Source: Hymenobacter setariae
GTDB taxonomy: Bacteria > Bacteroidota > Bacteroidia > Cytophagales > Hymenobacteraceae
NCBI RefSeq assembly: GCF_007713685.1
Contig: NZ_VMRJ01000001.1
Coordinates: 1,408,129 to 1,472,128, forward strand
Direction of reading: 5' to 3'
Length of the DNA stretch: 64,000 bases
How positions within the stretch are numbered: position 1 is the first letter of the stretch; each line of letters begins with the position of its first letter. The position numbers were made by a program, and so were the translations under genes. This document shows positions 9,371 through 17,890 of this stretch, in pieces. Under the pieces are notes generated by a model. It had not been told where the DNA came from and did not search any database. It saw nothing but the letters and a program-made list of their open reading frames with translations.

Positions 9371-9883
9371 ATGAATAAAATTGGATTATTGAGCTGTGCA
9401 TACCTAGCCATTATAGGCTGGGGCTTCTCTTATACGGCTCCTACTCCTGCACGCCGGCCAGTAGCTTTTGCTACTTTTTTTAACTTACGTTCTACGCCAC
9501 CTACTCCGGCACCAGTGAGCGTGAAAGCGCCCGCTGCACTTCCTAAAACCTACACGGTGACGGCCACTGCCTACGAAGCCGTACCAGGCCAAACCGATGC
9601 CGACCCCTTCGTAACGGCCGACAACTCGCGCATTCCGAAAGGCTACGGCAGCCACACCCGCTGGCTGGCCCTCTCGCGCGACCTACTGCGCCCTTGGGGC
9701 GGCCCCTTCACCTATGGCGATACGGTACGCGTGCACGGCATCTCGCCTACCCTCGATGGGGTGTACGTAGTGCACGACACCATGAACCGCCGCCATCACC
9801 GTTGCCTCGATGTATTGGTGCATCCGCGCGAGCATGTCGATTTATTTAAGGCGGGCGCCAAGCTGCAACTGGCCACCCTGTAG
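9371..9883 (+). CDS. 3D-domain protein (double-psi barrel), exported
   Basis: A 170-residue protein with an N-terminal hydrophobic signal/anchor (residues 4-22), a Pro-rich linker, and a 3D domain (about 60-150) as in MltA and RlpA-like barrels. The three conserved Asp that name the domain are visible: Asp84 (TADNS), Asp136 (HDTMN) and Asp147 (LDVLV). In known proteins this fold binds or cleaves peptidoglycan, but here there is no separate catalytic or LysM module, so an enzymatic role is only inferred. A paralogue follows 129 bases downstream and shares a 75-base identical tract. Confidence 0.85.
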   Translation: MNKIGLLSCAYLAIIGWGFSYTAPTPARRPVAFATFFNLRSTPPTPAPVSVKAPAALPKTYTVTATAYEAVPGQTDADPFVTADNSRIPKGYGSHTRWLALSRDLLRPWGGPFTYGDTVRVHGISPTLDGVYVVHDTMNRRHHRCLDVLVHPREHVDLFKAGAKLQLATL

Positions 9884-10012
9884 CCGCAACGGCGACTTTT
9901 CAACTGAACTTATAGGGGGCGCCTCTTCGTTAGGGCTGCTACGCTGGTCGCCTGCCGATGGCAGCGAGCCTAGTCTACCGCGCCTACGCAGCGGTTCACT
10001 TAACAGGAGCAC

Positions 10013-10786
10013 TTGACTACACCTACTTCACTAAGCAGCAGCCAGGCCTCTTCTCGTCAGTCTGGTACTACTACTTTAGGCTGGCTAGCATTAGGAATTT
10101 TGCTACTCGTGCTACTTGGCACCGCGGCGGCCCGCACCACTGCTGCGCGCCGCGCTTCTGCTACCAGCGCAGTATATATGGTGAAGGCTACTGCCTACGA
10201 GGCGGTACCGGGCCAAACTGATAACAAGCCTTTTGTAACGGCTGACAATTCGCGCATCCCGAAAGGCTACGGCAGCCACACCCGCTGGCTGGCCCTCTCG
10301 CGCGACCTACTGCGCCCTTGGGGCGGCCCCTTCGCCTACGGTGACAAAGTGCGTGTGCAGGGCATCTCTCCTGCGTTCGATGGGGTGTATACGGTGCATG
10401 ACACTATGAACCGGCGCTATCGCCACTGCCTCGATGTACTGGTGCACCCGCGCGAGCACGTCAGCATTTCGCAGGCCGGCGTAAAGCTTCAGCGGGTGTC
10501 ACCGGCACTATCCAGAAATAGTCGCCGCTCGCTAGCATCGCACCGGCCTTCTCCTAAGAAGCTGACCGCTCACCGGGGCAGCCACTCTCGCCAGGAGGTG
10601 GCCCAGCATGCGCCACGGTCCCGCCGCCGGGCTCACTCGGCAGCAGTGGCTGTAGCTCCTCGCCCAGCCAAGCTAGCACTTAGTAAGAAGCGGTCCCCAT
10701 TGCGAGCTCACTCAAAGCCCAGCCGAGCCCGCCAGCAACTGGCTGCGCTGCCCAAACGTGCTGCCAAGAAGCGTACGGGCGCCTAG
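10013..10786 (+). CDS. 3D-domain protein paralogue with basic C-terminal tail
   Basis: A 257-residue protein. A single N-terminal membrane segment (about 22-40) is followed by the same 3D domain as the upstream gene (about 53-145), with the three Asp kept (TADNS, HDTMN, LDVLV). It adds an 80-residue tail dominated by Arg, Lys, Ser, His and Ala (SRNSRRSLASHRPSPKK and similar), probably disordered and able to bind polyanions such as teichoic-like polymers, LPS or DNA. The start is a TTG at 10013 with AGGAG four bases before it; no closer ATG is in frame. The pair most likely arose by tandem duplication. Confidence 0.8.
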   Translation: MTTPTSLSSSQASSRQSGTTTLGWLALGILLLVLLGTAAARTTAARRASATSAVYMVKATAYEAVPGQTDNKPFVTADNSRIPKGYGSHTRWLALSRDLLRPWGGPFAYGDKVRVQGISPAFDGVYTVHDTMNRRYRHCLDVLVHPREHVSISQAGVKLQRVSPALSRNSRRSLASHRPSPKKLTAHRGSHSRQEVAQHAPRSRRRAHSAAVAVAPRPAKLALSKKRSPLRAHSKPSRARQQLAALPKRAAKKRTGA

Positions 10787-10919
10787 CCTTCTGTGCTCGT
10801 AGCATATGGCCTATGTCCTTTAGGCAAATGCCCCGCACGCCATGCGTACTTATAACCTAAAGTGCGCAAACTAAGCTAGCGAACTGGTGCAGAGCAACCA
10901 GATTTCAATTAGTATCCTA

Positions 10920-11906
10920 CTAATACTCCACAGCGCACTTCAAGTAGAATTTCGCGATGGAGAAGTAGATAGAATAATGGTTACTGAGGTTCAGCGCCTG
11001 TTTAATCTGCGTGTGCGCCAGCCTAGCGTCCTTCAGTTCTTTAAAGACTCTATAGGTATTGTAAACCATCATATGGGCACAATACTTTTTTGAAGAATCT
11101 ATTATCTTCTTTCTGTCTTTGTTTGGCAGATGCGATTGAATGCGGCCCAGCACATTCAGCAAATCGGGCACTATCTGGCTGTTGCGGCTTTTTTCCCACG
11201 TGATGGAGTGCGTTCTGATGCGGTAGTTAGCCAGCACTTCGGGTGTGTAAGCCACGGGGTAGTAGCGCGCGATGCGCACCCACATCTCCCAGTCTTCGCC
11301 GTAGCTAGTGCCATAAAAGCTCCCTAGGCGCTCATACACCTCACGGCGCACCGTCATGCACGCATATTGGATGGGCTGGTGCTGCGCGATGCGCTCCAGC
11401 CAGTTGCTAAGCACTCCTTCCTCATCCACCGCTGCCGGGAGCCCTATCTTGTTTCCCTCCTCACTGATAGAAACATAGCGGCTGAATGCAGCCCCAATTT
11501 CTGGATAGCGCTGGTACAGAGCCTCCATTTTGGTATAAAAGCCGGGTACAATACGGTCGTCGCCGTGCAGTAGGTGCACGATGTGGCCGCGCGCTCGGTT
11601 GATGCACGTCTCAAAGTTGCGCAGGCTGCCCACGTTCTCAGGCTGCCGGAAATACTCTACCCGGCCCCCACCTATTCTCTCTACCAAGGCTTGCACATCT
11701 AGGTCGGTGCTAGCGTCATCCACCACCTGAATCTGCATAGCTTCTTCGCCTAGGTCTTGCTGCAGCACACTTTGCAAGGCATCTTCTAGGTAGACGGCAC
11801 AGTTATAAACTGGTATCATCACGGACCACACAGGTCGTGTCACCGAATCCGGAAGAGCAGCAATGATAGGAGCTGTGGTTGGGAATCGTGAGGCGAGGGT
11901 TGACAT
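10920..11906 (-). CDS. Family 2 glycosyltransferase
   Basis: A 328-residue GT-A fold glycosyltransferase. The Rossmann-like start VMIPVYN (29-35), the nucleotide-binding DDAST (63-67), the metal-binding HGDD (114-117) and the acceptor-side GED near 203-205 are all visible; the C-terminal ~80 residues are helical and Lys-rich. It should move a sugar from an NDP-sugar to a polysaccharide or lipid carrier at the inner face of the cytoplasmic membrane. It stands alone, with no polysaccharide gene cluster nearby, so the acceptor is unknown. Its 3' part and flanks are more AT-rich than the core genes, which may hint at transfer. Confidence 0.9.
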   Translation of the reverse strand: MSTLASRFPTTAPIIAALPDSVTRPVWSVMIPVYNCAVYLEDALQSVLQQDLGEEAMQIQVVDDASTDLDVQALVERIGGGRVEYFRQPENVGSLRNFETCINRARGHIVHLLHGDDRIVPGFYTKMEALYQRYPEIGAAFSRYVSISEEGNKIGLPAAVDEEGVLSNWLERIAQHQPIQYACMTVRREVYERLGSFYGTSYGEDWEMWVRIARYYPVAYTPEVLANYRIRTHSITWEKSRNSQIVPDLLNVLGRIQSHLPNKDRKKIIDSSKKYCAHMMVYNTYRVFKELKDARLAHTQIKQALNLSNHYSIYFSIAKFYLKCAVEY

Positions 11907-12379
11907 AAAGGGGATAAGCGTTGAAGCTTAAGAGGGAAGGCACCTGATGGGAGGACATATTCGAGTCCTCTTCGTCAAGTGTTAGCAGTGCAAACACTAG
12001 ATAACCCAGTGCAAAAGCAGGCTACTCAATTTCTTTTGAATCAGCCTTTAACAATAATATTTTACTATTCTTTTTATTGAGAATTCAGCCTGTGACGATG
12101 GTTTGGCAGTGCGAAACTGCAGCACTACTAGACCGTCATAGTATGAATCAAAGATTAAAGGTATTCACCATATCTTAACAAGTAAAATAACAGTCAGTTT
12201 AATCCTATTTTTATGAATTAATTCATACTACGCATCCTGCTAATAGACAGTTGCTAACGCTGCTAATAGAATAGCCTGGCTAAGTAGCCTAGGTCATCGC
12301 TCTAAGCTGAGCAATGACCTAGGCTACTTAGCCAGGCTATTTTGATTTTCCAGCCCGAACTGGGCTAGCCTACACGCGG
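11907..12379. other. AT-rich intergenic region
   Basis: A gap of 473 bases, clearly more AT-rich than its surroundings at 12030-12250. It must carry the promoter of the glycosyltransferase and the 3' end signals of the M14 peptidase transcript. No open frame with coding character was seen. The only strong structure is the hairpin at 12270-12341, listed separately. Confidence 0.5.
12270..12341. terminator. Perfect 28-bp inverted repeat after the M14 peptidase gene
   Basis: Arms 12270-12297 and 12314-12341 are perfectly complementary over 28 bases, with a 16-base loop that itself can add a GCTC/GAGC pair. Each arm holds one CCTAGG. It lies 38 bases past the stop of the minus-strand M14 gene, so it most likely ends that transcript. 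Confidence 0.8.
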
Positions 12380-14980
12380 CTACTGACCCACCAAAAACAC
12401 AGCATTGCCAAAGAGTAGCTTACCGCTCTGCCAAAACGCGCGAAACAGTGGGTTGTCGCCCAAGTACACCACCTGGCCGCGGCCTAGGTCCTGCGCACCG
12501 AGCACAAACGTGTCGACCAGCTGCGGCTGCGCCTGCTTGCCGGTGAAGCCCGCCGCATAGCTGTTCTTCTTAATCACACCCACGTTCCAGCCACCTTGAG
12601 GTAGAAATCTGTATCCTAGAGGATTGCGCACTAGCGCGTAGTACGTATCGCCGTAGCCGAAGGCCAGCGGGTGCGAGTTATCGAGGGCTACGCGGTAGAT
12701 GCTGCCTTGGGCTTGCTCCTCTAGGCCGCGGCGCTGGGCGTCGCCGTAGCGGCGCAGGGCCTTATAAGGGTTGGCGCGAGCAGTTTTGCCGGTGGTGGCG
12801 CTATCGCCGGCGGGGCGAGTTTTGAGTAGGAAATCGCGCTTGTCGGCCAGGAAGCGGGCAGCGCCTTCCATCGCAATGAGCTTGCCGCCGCCGCGCACCC
12901 AGGCTTTAAGGGCGTCGAGGGCGCGCTCGGGATACACGTCGGCATAATTGCCATCGGGCAAGATGAGCACATCTATCTTGCTGAGCGGCACTGAACTGAG
13001 GTAGTCGGTACCCAGTACCGTGATGGGGTAGCCGAGTTGCTGTTCAAAGAAGTGCCACACCTCGCCAAAGGCTGTGGCATCGGTGCCCGTGCCGGCCACT
13101 ACAGCCACTGTAGGCGCCTTCACAAAGTGCACCGACCCCGAACCTAGGTCGCCGCCAGAGGCCGAGAAGCCCGACTTCACGGCATGCACCACGGTGCCTG
13201 CCGAGTCGGCCTGCGCCCGCACCAATTGGTCGAACTTAGGCCCTAGGTTCTCATTGCCGGTGCGCGTGATGACGAGCGTCCCCGGCTGGTATTTCTGCCC
13301 TTCGGCTTCAAATGCCTTTTCGGCGTAGCGCACCTTCACTTTCTGTTGCAATAGGCGGCTCAAGAAGCGTACATCTTGCAGGCTGTTCCAGCGCGCCAGG
13401 TAGGCGTAGGGCTTCTCGGCCGTAGCGGCACTGCCTTTTACCATAGTGGGCGCGGGCGTGGTGGTGCTGGCGGCTAGCTGGCCGGGCAGCGCGTACGCCT
13501 TCACCCCAAAGGAGTAGGGCAAGGCCCAGGCCGTGATGTCGTAGGTGAGCGAGTCTTCGAGCTTAGGGCGCGGCTCGAACAGCACTTTTACCAGTGTCGA
13601 CTTGGGCTGGTACATGCTCACCACGAGGTCGCGCGGCTCGATTTGCACCGTCTCCGTTTTATTCGACAAGTAGCTGAAACCTTTCGTCTTGACTTGCTTG
13701 GGTGCGAAGCCGTACTTGATTTCTTGCCGGTCGAGGTACTGCGTAAAGTTGCGCAGCTGCCCAGGGTCGTTGCCGGCCGCGATTACGAAAGTCTTATACT
13801 CGCCGCCGGGCTTGGTCTTAGCTGTGGTGAAGTAGGTTTGAAACTCGCGCAGCAGCTCGTCGTGGTGCTCGGCAGTGGCTTGGATGGTAGCCCGGCTGGC
13901 AGCGTGGTGGTGCGCAATGCGCTGGGTGAGCGTGAGCGTGTCGCCATCGGTGCGGCCGTAGCGCAGGCCGGCCACCCCGCCCCCACCCTGCTCGTAGGTC
14001 ATGCCGATGGCGCCGTTGAAGCTGGGCCAAGTGTCGCCGTAGGTCGGGGCAAACAGGTCGTAGACTTCGCGGGTGAAATACAGCCAGTTGTTCTTATCAA
14101 ATACCTTCTCGTTGTAGTCGCCAATAACGCCCTGAAACTTGCGCTGAAACGGCGTAATGTCGGCGTGAAACGGCTTGGCGGCCGGCGAAAAGTAGTACGA
14201 GTTGTTGGGGCCCATCTCGTGGAAGTCGGCGTGCACAGCCGGCATCCACTGGGTGTAGAGGGCAATGCGCTGGCGGCTTTCCTGCTGGGTTTGCCAGGCC
14301 CAGTCGCGGTTCAGGTCGAAGTAGTAGTGGTTGTAGCGGCCGCCGGGCCAGGGCTCGCGGTGCTCCCAAGAGTAAGGCGAGGCATTGGGCGTCTGGTTGT
14401 GCACGCGGTTGTACCAGTTCACGTAGCGGTCGTGGCCGTCGGGGTTCACACAGGGGTCGATGAGCACCACCGTGTTTTGCAGATACTTCTGCATTTCGGC
14501 GTCGTTGGCGTTGCCTAGGTCGTAGAGCACGGCCATCACAGCCTCCGAACTCACGGCTTCGTTGCCGTGCACGTTGTAGCTGAGCCAGGCTACAGCGGGC
14601 AGCTGGCGGCTGGCGGTGCCGCTTTCGAGGCTGGCCAGGCGGCGGTTGTTGTGGGCTATCTCATCGAGCTTGCTAAAGTTTTCTTTGCTAGCTACTTCTA
14701 CTACTTGCAGCGGGCGGTGCTCGTAGGTTTGGCCATAGCGCACCAGCTTCATCTGCCCGGGCGAGTGGGCCACCACGTGGGCGGCGTAGCGGTTCACGTC
14801 GGCCTGCGGCGTAAAGCGTGTACCTAGCTCATAGCCCAGAAACTGCGCCGGCGTGAGCAGCGGCCCAGCGGCATCGGCGGCCGTAGTTTGGGCGTGGCCG
14901 CCTAGGCTGGCAAGCACGCCAGCTGCCGCGAAAAGCCGCGATAAAACCCGTTGTGTGTTCGTAGTAGTGCGTCGTATCAT
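12380..14980 (-). CDS. M14-family zinc carboxypeptidase, exported
   Basis: An 866-residue metallopeptidase. The N-terminal signal peptide (about 10-31, ending GGHAQ) sends it to the periplasm or outside. The zinc motif HxxE is present as HGNE (138-141) and the third ligand lies in HADFHEMG (250-257). The DLNRDW and QTPNASPYSW regions match the M14 core of long Bacteroidota carboxypeptidases. After the catalytic domain (to about 430) comes a large C-terminal part with a class-I glutamine-amidotransferase-like/GldG-like patch (DVLILPDGNYADV, about 680-700). The frame runs 16 residues further upstream, but the ATG at 14980 directly precedes the signal peptide. The role is probably digestion of proteins or cell-wall peptides for nutrition. 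Confidence 0.9.
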   Translation of the reverse strand: MIRRTTTNTQRVLSRLFAAAGVLASLGGHAQTTAADAAGPLLTPAQFLGYELGTRFTPQADVNRYAAHVVAHSPGQMKLVRYGQTYEHRPLQVVEVASKENFSKLDEIAHNNRRLASLESGTASRQLPAVAWLSYNVHGNEAVSSEAVMAVLYDLGNANDAEMQKYLQNTVVLIDPCVNPDGHDRYVNWYNRVHNQTPNASPYSWEHREPWPGGRYNHYYFDLNRDWAWQTQQESRQRIALYTQWMPAVHADFHEMGPNNSYYFSPAAKPFHADITPFQRKFQGVIGDYNEKVFDKNNWLYFTREVYDLFAPTYGDTWPSFNGAIGMTYEQGGGGVAGLRYGRTDGDTLTLTQRIAHHHAASRATIQATAEHHDELLREFQTYFTTAKTKPGGEYKTFVIAAGNDPGQLRNFTQYLDRQEIKYGFAPKQVKTKGFSYLSNKTETVQIEPRDLVVSMYQPKSTLVKVLFEPRPKLEDSLTYDITAWALPYSFGVKAYALPGQLAASTTTPAPTMVKGSAATAEKPYAYLARWNSLQDVRFLSRLLQQKVKVRYAEKAFEAEGQKYQPGTLVITRTGNENLGPKFDQLVRAQADSAGTVVHAVKSGFSASGGDLGSGSVHFVKAPTVAVVAGTGTDATAFGEVWHFFEQQLGYPITVLGTDYLSSVPLSKIDVLILPDGNYADVYPERALDALKAWVRGGGKLIAMEGAARFLADKRDFLLKTRPAGDSATTGKTARANPYKALRRYGDAQRRGLEEQAQGSIYRVALDNSHPLAFGYGDTYYALVRNPLGYRFLPQGGWNVGVIKKNSYAAGFTGKQAQPQLVDTFVLGAQDLGRGQVVYLGDNPLFRAFWQSGKLLFGNAVFLVGQ

Positions 14981-15168
14981 GTAGGAGCAACAGCCTTTTG
15001 AGCCAAGGTTAAGGGCGCAATAACGCACGCGCCCCTGGCTATTCCTACATGGCGGCCCCTGGTATAAGCAAGACTATTCCTTGATAAAGCCAACCTAGGC
15101 AGCAGCTTTTACTATTGTTGCTACTGCTTGTTAACCCTTCTTATTGAATGCCCTAGGTCGGCGGCAGC

Positions 15169-16470
15169 TTACATTTTGTGGCCCTGCAGCTCGGCGAGCG
15201 CTTCTTGCGCTTCGCGGCGACGGCGGCGGTTTTTCTTCGAGTCTTTTTGCTCGTCTTCAGTGGCCTTGGTGTAGCGAGCGGGCGGCGCGCCGGGAGGCGG
15301 GCCAGCGGCGAAATACGCCACAATATTTTGCTGGAGCGCGGGCGTGAGGTGCTCAAACTTGCGCTTGTGCAGCTCGCGCAGCAACTCGTCGTAGGTCACA
15401 TCAGCCAGGATATAATCGGTGGGGCGCGTGGGCTTGCCGGTGTCTAGGTTGGTGTTGGGCACCTTAGGGGCAATGGCGGCCGTGTCGGTGGGCTGCGCCA
15501 CCGTGAGAGCCCGGAAGCTGGCCAGCGAAGCACCGTAGCTTTTGTGAAACCGGGCTCCGTCTTCGGTAGATGGCACCCGGAACGTGTAGGCCCGCAATGG
15601 CCCCACCTTAGGCAAGATGTTGAGGATGCCCGATAGCAGCCGGGCGCCGAAGCCGGGCCATTCGTATTCCCTACCGTACTCGCGCCGAAACTTGCGGCGG
15701 TTGGTATGATACACGTAGTCGCGGCGGCGGGCAGTGGGGCTGGCCTTGCGTATTGCGTCGCGCTGGTTGTGCCAGGCGGCGCGCGCTGCGGCGGGCAGCA
15801 GTTGGTTGACAGCCAGCCGAAACGCGCCGATGCTGGCATCTACGTTGAACAGCACTTGCCCCAGCTCTAGGCCGTAGGTTTGGCGAAAGGCCCGCTCCAG
15901 CAGCACTTTCTCGACCCGAAACCCAATATACTTGTGGTATTCCTGCGAGCGGTAGCGCCCAGCGGCTATCTGCACCACATCAAACGAAAACTCGACCTCG
16001 GTGTGGTTGATGGGCGCCTGCTCATACGTCACCACAGGGCCAAACTCGGCTTTCTTCTCGGGGTAGGTATTAGGCAGTACGAGGTTGGTGGCTTCGGGGT
16101 GGCCTTCGTTGTCGGAGGCGTAGTGCGCCAGGGCACCTAGGGCAAAGGCATACTCATTGCGGTTGCGGGCCCCAAGCAGCAGGTTGCGCACAAAGTCGCC
16201 CGAACGCACGTAGTGCGTCAGGTTGGTAAACAGGCTGGCACCCAATGGGTAATAGCCCATGTCCTGGATGATGGCCCCGCCGTAGGCGTAGCTTTTGGCC
16301 TCGGTTTGCTGGTCGGGCGTGGCGCCCGGGTAGCGCCGCTGCAGCAGCGGCAGCAGGCTCTTATCCCAAGTCGAGTCGATGATGGACTGGTGCGTGAGCA
16401 CCGAATACGCCGCTGCTGGGGCCGCCGGGGCCAGCAGCATAAGCAGGAGCAAGAGGCGGAGCGGGCGCAT
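15169..16470 (-). CDS. Zinc-dependent phospholipase C-like protein, copy 1
   Basis: A 433-residue exported protein. After the signal peptide (MRPLRLLLLLMLLAPAAPAAA) the mature chain starts AYSVLTHQ, typical of the zinc-dependent phospholipase C/S1-P1 fold, where the N-terminal and several His/Asp residues bind zinc. ALAHYASDNEGHPEA (about 111-125) supplies further likely ligands (His, Asp, His). The C-terminal third is basic and low in complexity (KKNRRRRREAQE). It is in tandem with a homologue 52 bases upstream. Family knowledge suggests hydrolysis of phospholipids or phosphodiesters, but the substrate is not fixed by the sequence. In this copy the second metal site reads DNEGHPE where the partner has DIYGHEV. 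Confidence 0.8.
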   Translation of the reverse strand: MRPLRLLLLLMLLAPAAPAAAYSVLTHQSIIDSTWDKSLLPLLQRRYPGATPDQQTEAKSYAYGGAIIQDMGYYPLGASLFTNLTHYVRSGDFVRNLLLGARNRNEYAFALGALAHYASDNEGHPEATNLVLPNTYPEKKAEFGPVVTYEQAPINHTEVEFSFDVVQIAAGRYRSQEYHKYIGFRVEKVLLERAFRQTYGLELGQVLFNVDASIGAFRLAVNQLLPAAARAAWHNQRDAIRKASPTARRRDYVYHTNRRKFRREYGREYEWPGFGARLLSGILNILPKVGPLRAYTFRVPSTEDGARFHKSYGASLASFRALTVAQPTDTAAIAPKVPNTNLDTGKPTRPTDYILADVTYDELLRELHKRKFEHLTPALQQNIVAYFAAGPPPGAPPARYTKATEDEQKDSKKNRRRRREAQEALAELQGHKM

Positions 16471-16522
16471 AGCAAGGTGAAGAAAAGCGAGTGAGAGAGG
16501 ACCTAGGTGGCAGCTAGGCGCC

Positions 16523-17797
16523 TTATAGCTTTAGCGCCCGCAGCTTAGCCACCGCATCCAGGGTTTCGCGGCGCTTATCTCTCTCCTTCTCGTCTGCATC
16601 AACGGGCTCTTTTGAGATGGCCGCGCTGTTGAAAAAAGCCAGAATGTCTTGCTGCATGGTCGCCGTCACCTGCTTAAAATCATCCTTGGCCAGCTCGCGC
16701 ACCCATTCACCATAGGTGCGGTCGGCGAGCGGGTACTCGCCAATTTTGGTGGGGTGGCCGGTATCAAAGTCCACATTGGGCATTTGCGGGGCCTGACCCA
16801 CGGTCGCCGTTTGCCGGCTCAGCATGTGGGCATAGTTCACCACCGTTTCGTGGAAGCTTTGGCTGAAGATGCGCTGGGCTTCGGGCGTAGGAGCAATGAA
16901 TTTCAAGGACTTGAGCTTGCCTACTTTCGGCAAAATCTGAATGACGCCGGCCAGCACCCGCGCCCCAAAGCCCGGCCGCTCATAATGAGTACCGTACTGC
17001 GCCTCAAACTTGCTTTTGCTTTCCTTGTAGATATAGTCGCGGCGTCGAATACGGCGGTTCACTTTGCGCAGCTCGTGCCGGTTGGCACGCCAAGCGGCCC
17101 GGCTAGCCAATGGGATAAGGTTGCGCACCGCAAAGCGATACGAGCCAATGGCCAGGTCTTTATTCAGCACTATCTGCTTCATATGCAGCCCGTAGGTTTG
17201 CACAAAGGCCCGCTCTAGCAAGTCTTCGCTCACCTTGAAGCCAATAAAATCGTGGTAGGCGCTGGTGCGGTAGCGGCCTGCCGCTAGTTGTGTCACATCA
17301 AAGGCAAACTCGGTGCGACCGTGGGCCGTGGGGTTCTGCTCGTAGGTGACGACGGGACCATACTTCTTTTTCAGGTCTGGAAACAACAGCGGCACCGATT
17401 TATTAATACCCACCTCGTGGCCGTAGATGTCGGCCGCATAGTGCGCCAGGGCACCTAGAGCAAAGGCGTACTCGTTGCGGTCCTTAGCATCCTTTAGCAA
17501 GTTCTCGACAAAGTCGCCCGAGCGCACGTAGTGGGCCAGGTCGGTAAACAAGTGCGAGCCAAAGGGATAGTAGCCCATGTCTTGCATAATGGAGCCACCG
17601 TAGGCGTAGGCCTTGGCATCGCGCAGTTCGTCGGGCGTGCCGCCGGGAAAGCGCCGCTCCAGCGTTGGCTTGATGTAAGGAACCCAGCATGAGTCGATAC
17701 TGGCCTGGTGGCTGAGCACCGAGTAGGCCTGTGCGGGCCGGGCAGCCAGCACCAGCCAGCCTAGCAGCACGCTAGCGAAAAAGCGTAGTAAATACAC
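16523..17797 (-). CDS. Zinc-dependent phospholipase C-like protein, copy 2
   Basis: A 424-residue exported paralogue of the downstream gene, alike over the whole length. The signal peptide ends AQA, and the mature protein begins YSVLSHQASIDSCW. Likely zinc ligands are the His of LSHQ, and His/Asp/His in ALAHYAADIYGHEVG (about 112-126). The shared block RSGDFVxNLL and the RRRDY...PGFGAR region mark the pair as a tandem duplication that has since diverged. Both end in a charged helix. They are transcribed leftward, probably as one unit; the 52-base gap has no strong hairpin. Confidence 0.8.
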   Translation of the reverse strand: MYLLRFFASVLLGWLVLAARPAQAYSVLSHQASIDSCWVPYIKPTLERRFPGGTPDELRDAKAYAYGGSIMQDMGYYPFGSHLFTDLAHYVRSGDFVENLLKDAKDRNEYAFALGALAHYAADIYGHEVGINKSVPLLFPDLKKKYGPVVTYEQNPTAHGRTEFAFDVTQLAAGRYRTSAYHDFIGFKVSEDLLERAFVQTYGLHMKQIVLNKDLAIGSYRFAVRNLIPLASRAAWRANRHELRKVNRRIRRRDYIYKESKSKFEAQYGTHYERPGFGARVLAGVIQILPKVGKLKSLKFIAPTPEAQRIFSQSFHETVVNYAHMLSRQTATVGQAPQMPNVDFDTGHPTKIGEYPLADRTYGEWVRELAKDDFKQVTATMQQDILAFFNSAAISKEPVDADEKERDKRRETLDAVAKLRALKL

Positions 17798-17890
17798 GGA
17801 AAGAATAGCGAAAGAAGAGGTGTAAGCAACCTCAACGGTGGAGTTAGGTTTCGCGTTACTTTTCTATATTCTTGCGCCTTTTATCCAACA

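Noticed and set aside
13643-14518. A 291-codon open frame opposite the M14 peptidase gene
   Set aside because: It has Val/Ala/Gly-rich composition typical of antisense frames in GC-rich DNA, no family match, and lies fully inside a well-supported gene.
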